Of a stretch of DNA of 64,000 nucleotides, positions 27,228 to 35,613 are shown in pieces. This stretch comes from Bacillus zhangzhouensis (GTDB lineage Bacteria; Bacillota; Bacilli; Bacillales; Bacillaceae). Within the stretch, counting starts at the first letter, position 1. Every line of letters begins with the position of its first letter. Location: assembly GCA_025809375.1 (NCBI GenBank), contig CP099514.1:2655528-2719527 (forward strand), in the 5' to 3' direction. The notes under the pieces were generated by a model. The model searched no databases and had not been told where the DNA came from. It saw only the letters and a list, made by a program, of their open reading frames with translations. The translations under genes and the position numbers were made by a program.

Positions 27228-28664
27228 TCATGTGGTTTTGTTTGGATGCTGGAGCTGCTTTGCCCGGTCAAATTGGAAATACTGCCTGGCATTTTTATAA
27301 CTGATTCCTTTCACGATTCCCTCTAACAGCTCAAGATCATACGGGGCTTCTCCTTTTTCTACCCAATCTCCTATCATATCACAAAGCAGTCTTCGGAAAT
27401 ATTCATGCCTTGTATACGACAAAAAGCTTCGTGAATCTGTCAGCATCCCAATGAAACGGCTGATCAGTCCAATACTGGATAGAGCCATCATCTGCTCTGT
27501 CATCCCTTGTTTCGTATCATTATACCACCAAGCAGTGCCGTGCTGAATCTTCCCAGGTGTCGTCCCGTCTTGAAAACTTCCAGCCAATGTTGAAATCACA
27601 ACATGATCCCTAGGATTCAAGGAATAGAGAATGGTTTTTGGCAGTGCCTGTTCTTGTTCTAAACGATCCAGTATTCGGCAAAGCGGCTTGGCAATATCTT
27701 CATCATTCATCGCATCATACCCTGTATCTGGTCCAAGCCGCTCAAACATTTTCGTATTGTTGTTCCTAAGCGCATTGATATGAAGCTGCATTGCCCATCC
27801 CCGCTCATAGTAAGCCTGACCTAGCTTAATGAATGTTTGTGTTTTAAATTTGATCGTCTCTTTTTCCGTCAATGAATGCCCCGACATTCTTTTATGAAAG
27901 ATGGCTTTTACTTCTTCTTCCGTCGTTTCTTCAAACATCATTTCGTTAATGGCATGATCTGAGATCAGGCAGCCCTGTTCATGGAAAAAATCAATTCTTG
28001 CATGGAGTGCTGTTAAAAAGTCTTGATAGGATTGTATTGGAGTAGATGAAGCCTCTGCCAGTTCGTGCACATATGCTGCAAATAAATGATTCGTTATATC
28101 GAGTGCCTTATCAGGCCGAAATCCAGGCAGCACTTGTACAGTGAATCCTTCTTCCCGCAGTTTTTGATGATAGTAAAGCGAATCGACTGGATCATCTGTT
28201 GTCACGACTGTTTCAACGTTCGATTTCACAATGAAGTCTCTTGCACCAAAACCCTCTCCTTGCAGCTTTTCATTTACTTTCTGCCAGATGATGTGTGCGG
28301 TTTTTTCGTTTAAAAGTTCTTCCACTCCAAAATATCGCCTCAGCTCTAAATGAGTCCAGTGATAGAGCGGGTTTCCAATGGTCATGGGAACGGTCTTTGC
28401 CCATGCCAGAAACTTCTCATAGTCTGAGGCATCCCCTGTGACGTGCGATTCGGGTATGCCGTTTGCTCTCATGGCACGCCATTTGTAATGATCTCCGTAA
28501 AGCCATGCTTCGGTGATATTATGGAAGGTTTTATTTTCATAGATTTCTTTGGGGCTTAAATGACAATGGTAATCTATAATTGGAAGGTCCTTTGCAAACT
28601 CATGGTATAGCTTTTCCGCCGTTTGACTGTTGAGTAAAAACTGATCATCTAAAAAGGCTTTCAT
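27228..28664 (-). CDS. uxaC: glucuronate/galacturonate isomerase UxaC
   Basis: This enzyme isomerises D-galacturonate to D-tagaturonate and D-glucuronate to D-fructuronate, the first step of the pathway. The 478-residue protein has the amidohydrolase-like PIIDYHCHLSPKEI with metal-ligand histidines near residue 33 and the late FIGMLTDSRSFLSYTRHEYFRR. I chose the ATG at 28664 after GGGGGAG; a TTG just before it is also possible. It is the first gene of the uxaC-exuR-uxaB-uxaA-GH28 cluster. Confidence 0.93.
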   Translation of the reverse strand: MKAFLDDQFLLNSQTAEKLYHEFAKDLPIIDYHCHLSPKEIYENKTFHNITEAWLYGDHYKWRAMRANGIPESHVTGDASDYEKFLAWAKTVPMTIGNPLYHWTHLELRRYFGVEELLNEKTAHIIWQKVNEKLQGEGFGARDFIVKSNVETVVTTDDPVDSLYYHQKLREEGFTVQVLPGFRPDKALDITNHLFAAYVHELAEASSTPIQSYQDFLTALHARIDFFHEQGCLISDHAINEMMFEETTEEEVKAIFHKRMSGHSLTEKETIKFKTQTFIKLGQAYYERGWAMQLHINALRNNNTKMFERLGPDTGYDAMNDEDIAKPLCRILDRLEQEQALPKTILYSLNPRDHVVISTLAGSFQDGTTPGKIQHGTAWWYNDTKQGMTEQMMALSSIGLISRFIGMLTDSRSFLSYTRHEYFRRLLCDMIGDWVEKGEAPYDLELLEGIVKGISYKNARQYFQFDRAKQLQHPNKTT

Positions 28665-28700
28665 CAAACTCCCCCATTTCTCTTATAGCTAAATACGATT

Positions 28701-28735
28701 TGTTCACGTTAACAATTTTATTGTAATCGTTTACA
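28701..28735 (-). promoter_or_regulatory. cre site and LacI-type palindrome in front of uxaC
   Basis: TGTAATCGTTTACA (28722-28735) fits the CcpA cre consensus TGWAANCGNTNWCA at every position. TGTTCACGTTAACA (28701-28714), seven bases away, is a related palindrome with two deviations and could be an ExuR operator. Both are LacI-family type sites upstream of uxaC, so carbon catabolite repression plus hexuronate induction is the likely regime. Confidence 0.7.
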
Positions 28736-28760
28736 AAAATGATTTCAATCCTAAAACAGG

Positions 28761-28797
28761 AAAAAACGATCTCCTTTAGAAAAGAAAATCGTTTTTT
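28761..28797 (-). terminator. terminator of yvrHG
   Basis: AAAACGAT and ATCGTTTT arms flank a purine-rich loop; on the minus strand the hairpin ends in six T residues, directly after the yvrG stop codon. Confidence 0.75.
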
Positions 28798-28799
28798 GG

Positions 28800-30554
28800 C
28801 TATTTTACAGATGATGATTTTTTTAGGATAATCGCAATAGTTGTTCCAGTACCTAGTTCACTTTCAACTTGAATATCACCGTCATGAAGCAAGACGAGCT
28901 CTTTTGCTATCGCAAGCCCGAGTCCTGTTCCGTTCGTTGGATCATTGGTATTTGTCCCTCTGTAGTAGCGGTTAAATAGATGATCAACCGTTTCCTGTGC
29001 CATTCCGGAGCCATTGTCTTTCATTTCAATCCGAACTTCTTCATCTGTTTCAGATAAAACTGCTGTAATATGAGTGCCTTTTTGGTTATGCTTAACTGCA
29101 TTCGCCAGCAGGTTCTCAATCACTCGTCTGAACCAGGCTTTATCGATCTCAAATATGACACCATTTGTTTGATCTTCAAAGGAGGATGGATAATCCTCAG
29201 AAAAGGAACTTCTTGAAAACTCGTCCATAATGGAAGCTAAAAATTCACTGAGTTTGACCGGTTTCCGATTAATAGGCAGGGCACCATTCTTCAAGCGGTA
29301 CGTGAGGTTTAAATCCTCAATCAGTGTCGACATGTATTCTGATTTCTCACGAATAACCTGTCCCATTTCCATGACTTCTTCCTTGGACCATTGATATTGA
29401 TCGGATTCAAGCATGAGTCCATAACCGTAAATCGTACTCAGAGGTGTTTTCAAATCATGAGACAATCCTGCAATCCATTCTTCCCTTGTGGTTTGAATTT
29501 TTCTTCGGTTTGCTTCATTCTCTTTTAAAGTATGTGTGAGCTGATCCATTGTTTTTAGTATATCTTCAAATAAACGGTATTCCCGCTTAATACGGCCTTT
29601 TTTATTTTTACTGACTGGAATTCCCTTTCTATTTGTTGGTTCCTGCAATTTATTTTTTGATAAGAAAATCAGCCAGCGAATAATGTGATAAATTGGAAGC
29701 CCGTAGCGATACGAATACCACAATGTCATGACAATAATAATAGTGAGTGCAAGACCTGCAATTAAAATGGTTGTGTATTGATTTAAAGCGTCTGTCTCTT
29801 TATCGTAAAGCTCGTCTGGGCTGTATACTTTATTTGGTACCGAAACGATGATATACAGGTTTTTATTCACTTTCATATAAGTGAGGTCACTTCTAAACTC
29901 CCAAGGCTTTGATTGATACTTGAGCAATTCAACATCTGTGACGTTATGTTTCAAATTTGTGTTGGCCCGAATCCCTTTCAAATATTTTCCTTCAGCATTG
30001 AACAGATGAACCGATCCGTTCATTCTCTTCAAGAATTCTTTCGTTTCAACCGAATATTGAGATAATGCAGCCAAATTTTTCTCGTGTTGCTTCAGATAAT
30101 TGGCTACCTTTGTGCTGTTCGTTTTGAACCCATATAACACAATAAAGCTTTCTTGATCAATCTCAATTGGCCAAAAGTACATCTTGTAATCTTTAAATTC
30201 CCTTTTTTCAAAGATCTTGATCATTTCATCCTTTTGATAGGAGGTTGGAATGGATTTAGGGAGGTGATAGCTATAAACGTTATTCTTTTTTGAATCAATC
30301 ACTTGCAGCCAGCCGTCTCGTTTTTTCACTGCCTGCTTAAGCTGATCGTTGGCTTCCATTTTTCCATCCTCGTTAAAATAAAGCCAGCTCATGAGTGTAT
30401 CTCCATCAGCTTTTGTTAAACCAGTTTCGGCCATGTTCTCGTAGTGTTTTTTAAAATATAAGTTCTCAGAGAACGTATTCCCAATCATCAGAATGGCAAT
30501 CACAATAAACATTTGTCCGACAAAGTGAAAGAAAAGTTTTGCTCGTAAATTCAT
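28800..30554 (-). CDS. yvrG: sensor histidine kinase YvrG
   Basis: This 584-residue sensor has a first transmembrane helix near residues 6-26, a large extracytoplasmic domain of about 230 residues, a second helix near residues 262-284, then a histidine kinase core with the H box GLSHDLKTPLSTIYG, N box ENLLANAVKHN and G boxes DNGSGMA and GTGLGLAIAK. In B. subtilis YvrG-YvrH affects cell-wall protease, wapA and dlt expression. It follows its regulator gene by three bases. Size and place after the yvrABC block match B. subtilis yvrG. Confidence 0.85.
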   Translation of the reverse strand: MNLRAKLFFHFVGQMFIVIAILMIGNTFSENLYFKKHYENMAETGLTKADGDTLMSWLYFNEDGKMEANDQLKQAVKKRDGWLQVIDSKKNNVYSYHLPKSIPTSYQKDEMIKIFEKREFKDYKMYFWPIEIDQESFIVLYGFKTNSTKVANYLKQHEKNLAALSQYSVETKEFLKRMNGSVHLFNAEGKYLKGIRANTNLKHNVTDVELLKYQSKPWEFRSDLTYMKVNKNLYIIVSVPNKVYSPDELYDKETDALNQYTTILIAGLALTIIIVMTLWYSYRYGLPIYHIIRWLIFLSKNKLQEPTNRKGIPVSKNKKGRIKREYRLFEDILKTMDQLTHTLKENEANRRKIQTTREEWIAGLSHDLKTPLSTIYGYGLMLESDQYQWSKEEVMEMGQVIREKSEYMSTLIEDLNLTYRLKNGALPINRKPVKLSEFLASIMDEFSRSSFSEDYPSSFEDQTNGVIFEIDKAWFRRVIENLLANAVKHNQKGTHITAVLSETDEEVRIEMKDNGSGMAQETVDHLFNRYYRGTNTNDPTNGTGLGLAIAKELVLLHDGDIQVESELGTGTTIAIILKKSSSVK

Positions 30555-30557
30555 AAA

Positions 30558-31280
30558 TTATTGAAGGACCTTTGCAGGATGTGGTATAAATTTATATCCC
30601 ATACCACGGATCGTCACAATATATTCGGGCTGACTCGGATCTAATTCGATCTTTTCTCTCAGCTTTCGAATATGAACCATGACGGTGTTGTTATCACCAT
30701 ATGATGGAACGCCCCATACTTTCTCATAGATTTGATCTTTTGAAAGAACCACATTCGGATGATCACAAAAGTATTTTAGCAAAGAAAGAAGCTGAGCAGA
30801 GCATGCCGTCACCTCTCCCCTTACTTTCAATTCGGCTGCATGAGGATGATAGGAGAAATGGGCATAATGATATTGGCTTTGAGTGTCTTCTTGCTCCTCC
30901 TGTAAGGAGATATATGTTCGGTTTAGGTGAGCCTTAATTCTAGCCACTAGCTCAAGCGGATTAAATGGTTTCGTGATGTAATCATCTGCACCCTGGGCAA
31001 ATCCTGTCAGTTTATCGACATCAGACGTTCTTGCAGTTAAATAGAAAATAGGCGCTTTCGTTAATTTTCTGATTTCAGGCAGAACGTCAAAACCAGATGT
31101 ACCGGGCATCATCACATCTAGAAGTAAGAGGTGGATGTCCTCGTTTTTGACAACATCTAATGCTTCATCTGCATGGTAGGCTTTATAAATATGCTTGAAT
31201 CCTTCTTTTTTTAATACGCGTTCAACCATTTTCACAATTGCTTCTTCGTCATCTGCAATCAATATTTTTGCTGTTTCCAC
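30558..31280 (-). CDS. yvrH: response regulator YvrH
   Basis: This 240-residue OmpR-type regulator has a receiver domain with phosphoacceptor Asp in LLLLDVMMPG and the Lys of ITKPFNP, and a winged-helix C-terminus (ending RGMGYKFIPHP). It starts at GTG after GGAAAGAGAT. It pairs with the YvrG kinase just downstream. The B. subtilis partner genes around yvrH (the sigma-O group yvrI, yvrHa and oxdC) are not present; fhu genes follow directly. Confidence 0.85.
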   Translation of the reverse strand: METAKILIADDEEAIVKMVERVLKKEGFKHIYKAYHADEALDVVKNEDIHLLLLDVMMPGTSGFDVLPEIRKLTKAPIFYLTARTSDVDKLTGFAQGADDYITKPFNPLELVARIKAHLNRTYISLQEEQEDTQSQYHYAHFSYHPHAAELKVRGEVTACSAQLLSLLKYFCDHPNVVLSKDQIYEKVWGVPSYGDNNTVMVHIRKLREKIELDPSQPEYIVTIRGMGYKFIPHPAKVLQ

Positions 31281-31416
31281 GCATCTCTTTCCTTTCTAGC
31301 TATGATCTCTAACCGTATATTACCATTGTCTAAAGTAAAAAAGTACCTCTTTTCTGCATAAAAGCGAAAAAATATCAACTGGAGAAAATGGCAACACAAA
31401 GAAGTTTCAAACACGC

Positions 31417-31443
31417 AAAAAAACCCGGCAGCTGCACCGAGTT
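31417..31443 (-). terminator. terminator of fhuBGC
   Basis: An AACCCGG / CCGAGTT stem (one G-U pair) around GCAGCTGC, with seven T residues on the minus strand. It lies after the fhuC stop codon. Confidence 0.78.
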
Positions 31444-31468
31444 CCTTTACATCTATTATCTACATCTA

Positions 31469-32284
31469 TTATCCATTCACAGCTTCTAGCTTACGTTCAT
31501 GATTCATTAAGTCATATGTTAAACAGATCGGCTTATTCGTTCTAGGATCAATTACAATTTCTGCATCAATATGGAATACCTGACCGAGTACCTCTTTGGT
31601 CATGACCTCATGGGGCGTACCGTCTTTTATGACTTTCCCTTGATTGAGGGCAATCATGTAATGTGAAAAACGCGCCGCATGATTCAAATCATGAATGACC
31701 ATCAACACAGTTCGCCCCTGCTCTCTATTTAACCGTTCTAACAGCTGAAGAATCTCGAGCTGATGTGCAAGATCCAAATACGTCGTAGGTTCATCCAATA
31801 GGAGCAGCTCTGTTTCCTGAGCAAGTGCCATCGCAATCCATACACGCTGACGTTGTCCACCGGAAAGTGCTTCAATTGGACGATCATGAAAAGCGATCAT
31901 TCCCGTTTCCTCAAGTGCCCATTTGATGATTCGTTTATCTTCATTTGATAAACGGCCAAACCCATTTTGATGCGGAAAACGTCCATATGACACAAGCTCA
32001 TACACTGTCAGTCCACTTGGTGCTTCGGGAGTTTGCGGTAAGATCGCCATTTGTTTTGAAATTTCTTTTGTCGGCGTTTCATGGATAGCCTGACCATTTA
32101 AATAAACAGCTCCTCGATTGGCCTTCATAATACGAGACATTGTTTTTAAAATAGTTGATTTCCCGCAGCCATTCGGTCCAATCAGTGTTGTCACCTTGCC
32201 TTTTGGAATACTGACATTTAAGTCTTCTACAATCAAACGGTCTTGATAACCAATACAAAGCTTTTCTGTTTCGAGCGATTTCAT
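31469..32284 (-). CDS. fhuC: ferrichrome ABC transporter ATPase FhuC
   Basis: This is the iron-siderophore importer ATPase with Walker A GPNGCGKST, signature LSGGQRQR and Walker B LLLLDEPT. I chose the ATG at 32284 (MKSLETEKLCIGYQ), seven bases after GAAGGAGAG, giving 271 residues as in B. subtilis FhuC. It is the last gene of the fhuB-fhuG-fhuC operon. The following direct repeat CTACATCTATTAT at its 3' end does not affect the frame. Confidence 0.92.
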   Translation of the reverse strand: MKSLETEKLCIGYQDRLIVEDLNVSIPKGKVTTLIGPNGCGKSTILKTMSRIMKANRGAVYLNGQAIHETPTKEISKQMAILPQTPEAPSGLTVYELVSYGRFPHQNGFGRLSNEDKRIIKWALEETGMIAFHDRPIEALSGGQRQRVWIAMALAQETELLLLDEPTTYLDLAHQLEILQLLERLNREQGRTVLMVIHDLNHAARFSHYMIALNQGKVIKDGTPHEVMTKEVLGQVFHIDAEIVIDPRTNKPICLTYDLMNHERKLEAVNG

Positions 32285-32304
32285 CTGTTGTCTCTCCTTC
32301 CTCA

Positions 32305-33327
32305 TTAGTTCGATTTCATCAATAAGTAAATGAAGTAAGGTGCGCCTAAAGCAGAAACGACAAGGCCAACCGGCACTTCTGATGGTGCAAGTATGACGCG
32401 GCCAAGTGTATCTGCCAGTAATAATAACAGTGCGCCAATCAACGCGGAGGCCGGTATCATTCCTTGGTGCTTTGGCCCAACAAGTTTTCTAGCCAAGTGC
32501 GGTGCTGCTAATCCTAGGAAAGAGATACTTCCTGCAAAGGCAACACTCGCACCTGCTAATGCAACGGCAATCAACATGAGAAGGCTTCTTTCTTTATGAA
32601 CAGAAATGCCCAATCCATAGGACAGCTGATCACCCAGATTCATGATATTTAAGTAGCGTGATCTGACAAGCGCCAATATAAGGAAAATCAGCATCCATGG
32701 CAGAACAGACAGTACATACGTCCAGCTCGAGCCATAAATACTTCCAGATAACCACACGATGGCTTGGTTAAAATCATTTGGGCTCATTTTCAATTGAATG
32801 ATCACAATCGCTGCTGAAAACGCAGCATTCACACCAATACCAGTTAAAATCAATCGAACAGGTGTGATGCCTTTTTTCCACGCTAACACATAGATGAGAA
32901 ATGCAGCAAAGCCTGCACCTACGAACGCGAAAAGCGGCAGTACAAAAATCGTAAAATCACCTAAATTGGTCATCGTGCCTTGAAATGCAAAGATAAATAG
33001 CACAACGGCAAAGCCAGCGCCGGCATTGACACCGAGAATACCTGGGTCAGCTAATCCATTTTGTGAAACACCCTGCCAAATCGCTCCTGATACAGCGATA
33101 GAAGCGCCGACAAGTAAAGCGATGATCATTCTTGGAAGTCTGAACTCAAATAATACGAGCTCATCCATTTCACTTCCGAATCCAAAAAGTGTTTTCAATG
33201 TATCCAACGGAGAGATACGAATTTCTCCGGTATTTAAACTAATAAAAAACACAGCTACGATCGCGAAAAAGATCATGAGCATTGTTCGTTGATATTTCTT
33301 TTTCTTTGCTTGCTGCACCATTTCCAT
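32305..33327 (-). CDS. fhuG: ferrichrome permease FhuG
   Basis: This FecCD-family membrane subunit has about ten helices, with motifs EFRLPRMIIALLVGASIAVSGA, FLGLAAPHLARKLVG and the ending SEVPVGLVVSALGAPYFIYLL. It pairs with FhuB to form the channel. The start ATG directly follows the fhuB stop codon and uses an AAAGGAG site inside the fhuB end, so translation is coupled. Confidence 0.92.
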   Translation of the reverse strand: MEMVQQAKKKKYQRTMLMIFFAIVAVFFISLNTGEIRISPLDTLKTLFGFGSEMDELVLFEFRLPRMIIALLVGASIAVSGAIWQGVSQNGLADPGILGVNAGAGFAVVLFIFAFQGTMTNLGDFTIFVLPLFAFVGAGFAAFLIYVLAWKKGITPVRLILTGIGVNAAFSAAIVIIQLKMSPNDFNQAIVWLSGSIYGSSWTYVLSVLPWMLIFLILALVRSRYLNIMNLGDQLSYGLGISVHKERSLLMLIAVALAGASVAFAGSISFLGLAAPHLARKLVGPKHQGMIPASALIGALLLLLADTLGRVILAPSEVPVGLVVSALGAPYFIYLLMKSN

Positions 33328-34380
33328 TCAAATTCCGCTCCTTTCACGTCTAGCTAAATATAAGAAGAAAGGAACGCCTATAATCGCCGTAATGGCACCG
33401 ACTGGCGTTTCGAACGGAGCGTTGACCAGCCTCGCAACAATGTCTGCATAAATTAACAAAATGGCCCCTAAAATAGCGGAGCATGGGATAATCCAGCGAT
33501 AGTCCACTCCAACCAAGAATCGAGTGACATGGGGGATCACAAGCCCGATAAAACCAATAGAGCCTGCGACCGACACAGCAGCCCCCGTTAAAAGAATAAC
33601 AACCAATATACCAAGCACCTTGACCGTTTTTGTATATTGTCCAAGTCCTTTCGCCAGTTCTTCACCTAAGCTCAGAACCGTGATCGAACGGGCAAGGATC
33701 ATTGCGATGATGAGTCCTGCAATGGCAACTGGAATGATGATATGAATGTTGCTCCAATTCACACCTGCCACTCCGCCAGCATACCAAAAGCTCATATCTT
33801 GAGCGACATCAAAACGGATAGCAATGGCTGAGGAGATGGAGCTCAAAAGTGCTCCAACCGCCGTACCAGCTAGTGCGAGCTTTACCGGGGTCAATCCCCC
33901 TTTTGACATAGTACCAACACCAAACACAATAGAAGCTCCAAGTGCAGCTCCTACAAATGACCAAAGAATTAATGTGAAAGAGGATTGTCCAGGAAAAAAT
34001 GCTAATGCAATGGCAATCGCAAATGCAGAGCCATTTGTCACCCCCATAATCTCAGGAGACGCCAGCGCATTTCTTGTCATGCCTTGCATAATAGCACCTG
34101 ATACGGCTAAAAAGGCACCGACGAGTGCGGCTCCAACTGTGCGAGGCAGCCTCAATTCCCGAATGATTTGATGTGAAGTTTGTTGTGGATCAAAATGAAA
34201 AATGGCTTCCCATACAGTTTGTAGATGAATGTTTGCCGCTCCTAATGATACCGATAAAAAAAGACCAAATGCTAAAGCGATCATTCCTATAATGATAACA
34301 GCTGCTGTTCCAAAAGGCTTTGTGACAATATCGATCGTATCATCGCTGGCTGGCAGCTGTTTATTCGATTGTGAGCCCAA
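33328..34380 (-). CDS. fhuB: ferrichrome permease FhuB
   Basis: This 350-residue FecCD-family permease is the first gene of the operon. It has the family motifs ELRLPRTVGAALVGAFLAVSGA, FIGLVIPHVTRFLVG and ETPVGAITAIIGVPFFLYLARR. It starts at TTG after AGGAAGAGA. The Fur boxes in the divergent fhuB-fhuD gap indicate iron repression. Confidence 0.92.
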   Translation of the reverse strand: MGSQSNKQLPASDDTIDIVTKPFGTAAVIIIGMIALAFGLFLSVSLGAANIHLQTVWEAIFHFDPQQTSHQIIRELRLPRTVGAALVGAFLAVSGAIMQGMTRNALASPEIMGVTNGSAFAIAIALAFFPGQSSFTLILWSFVGAALGASIVFGVGTMSKGGLTPVKLALAGTAVGALLSSISSAIAIRFDVAQDMSFWYAGGVAGVNWSNIHIIIPVAIAGLIIAMILARSITVLSLGEELAKGLGQYTKTVKVLGILVVILLTGAAVSVAGSIGFIGLVIPHVTRFLVGVDYRWIIPCSAILGAILLIYADIVARLVNAPFETPVGAITAIIGVPFFLYLARRERSGI

Positions 34381-34421
34381 AACCAGTCTCTTCCTTTCCG
34401 TTCATGTCTATTCTTTATTAG

Positions 34422-34436
34422 TGATAATGATTATCA
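34422..34436 (-). promoter_or_regulatory. Fur box for fhuBGC
   Basis: TGATAATGATTATCA is an exact Bacillus Fur box (7-1-7), 42 bp from the fhuB start in the divergent region. Confidence 0.93.
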
Positions 34437-34597
34437 ATATCGAAGTCTAGTATATCACTTTCTTTTCTTTTTGAAATCATAGTTCTGATAAATTTCTTTA
34501 TTTTCATCAAAAATCTGTGAAAATTTGACCATTTTTCTTTAGGTTCTTCATTAGCCGATGCATTTTTCTTCCTATCATGTTACGATAAAATTGAAAA

Positions 34598-34612
34598 TGA
34601 TAATCATTATCA
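34598..34612 (+). promoter_or_regulatory. Fur box for fhuD
   Basis: TGATAATCATTATCA is a second exact Fur box, 28 bp upstream of the fhuD start. Each divergent transcript thus has its own operator. Confidence 0.93.
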
Positions 34613-34639
34613 AGGAAAGGTGAATAGGAGAGAACCTTT

Positions 34640-35578
34640 GTGAAAAAACGAACTGGATTTCTTTTGATTTCTTTATCCATCCTTATGCTCTTTACAGCCG
34701 CTTGCAGCAGCACTTCAAATAAAGAGTTTGCACCGAAAAAGAATGACATGATTATATATCAGGATGTAAAAGGGGAAGTGAAGCTTCCGAAAAATCCGAA
34801 ACGAATTGTGCTTCTTGCAGAAAGCTACTACGGGGACCTCGTCACACTCGGCAAAACGCCGATTGCTACAACTGCACCCATCTTTAAAAACCCTTTTTTT
34901 AAAGGGCAAACAGATGGAGTCGAAAATCTTGGAACGACCCCATCTGTCGAAAAGGTAGCCGCTTTGAAGCCAGATATGATTATTGCTTGGGGTGAAGATG
35001 AGAAGTTTAATCAATACAAAAAAATTGCCCCAACTGCAGCGGTTAAATACAATCAATATTCCTTCAAAGACCAGCTAAAAGAATTCGGTCAAATGACAGG
35101 TACATCGAAAAAAGCAACAGAATGGATCACGAAATGGGATACCAAAATTGCTGAGGTGAAACCAAAGGTAACCAAAGCTGTCGGCAGCAAAACGGTGTCG
35201 ATCGTATCTCCATTTGATAAAGGCATTTATATCTTCGGAAACACCTTTGCCCGCGGGGGCGAAATCATTTATGACGAGCTGGAATTAAAAGCACCGAAGG
35301 CCGTCAAAAAAGAAGCGATCGACAGCGGTGTCGGCTATGCAAATATTTCTCTTGAGAAGCTGCCAGAATTCGCAGGCGACTATATTTTCACAAGTCCATG
35401 GAGCGGTTCAAAAAGTAATGGAGACCAAGTGTATCAAAGCAGCATTTGGACATCACTTCCCGCCGTAAAAAATAAACATGTATTTGAAATAGATCCAGTC
35501 GGTTACTTCTTTAATGACCCCGTGTCACTAGAAAGTCAGCTAGAGTTTATTGTGGACCGATTGACATCTGCATCATAA
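34640..35578 (+). CDS. fhuD: ferrichrome-binding lipoprotein FhuD
   Basis: This 312-residue siderophore-binding protein has lipobox FTAACSS and a FhuD/TroA-type fold (PKRIVLLAESYYGDLVTLGK, LKPDMIIAWGED, YIFTSPWSG). It should capture hydroxamate siderophores of the ferrichrome type for FhuB-FhuG-FhuC. It starts at GTG after AGGAGAGA. It is transcribed divergently from fhuBGC, as in B. subtilis, with a Fur box directly upstream. Confidence 0.92.
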   Translation: MKKRTGFLLISLSILMLFTAACSSTSNKEFAPKKNDMIIYQDVKGEVKLPKNPKRIVLLAESYYGDLVTLGKTPIATTAPIFKNPFFKGQTDGVENLGTTPSVEKVAALKPDMIIAWGEDEKFNQYKKIAPTAAVKYNQYSFKDQLKEFGQMTGTSKKATEWITKWDTKIAEVKPKVTKAVGSKTVSIVSPFDKGIYIFGNTFARGGEIIYDELELKAPKAVKKEAIDSGVGYANISLEKLPEFAGDYIFTSPWSGSKSNGDQVYQSSIWTSLPAVKNKHVFEIDPVGYFFNDPVSLESQLEFIVDRLTSAS

Positions 35579-35582
35579 AAAA

Positions 35583-35608
35583 ACGTTTCTCCAGAAATGG
35601 AGAAACGT
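35583..35608. terminator. bidirectional terminator fhuD/yvsH
   Basis: ACGTTTCTCC / GGAGAAACGT perfect 10-bp stem, 6-nt loop, with A residues before and T-rich sequence after, between two convergent genes. Confidence 0.87.
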
Positions 35609-35613
35609 CTTCC

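Noticed and set aside
31449..31472. Tandem repeat of CTACATCTATTAT-type sequence after fhuC
   Set aside because: Only two short units at the stop codon; looks like a local slippage duplication without a role.
34507..35056. Minus-strand frames opposite the fhuD start
   Set aside because: They run through the Fur box and the lipoprotein signal of fhuD and have unnatural composition.
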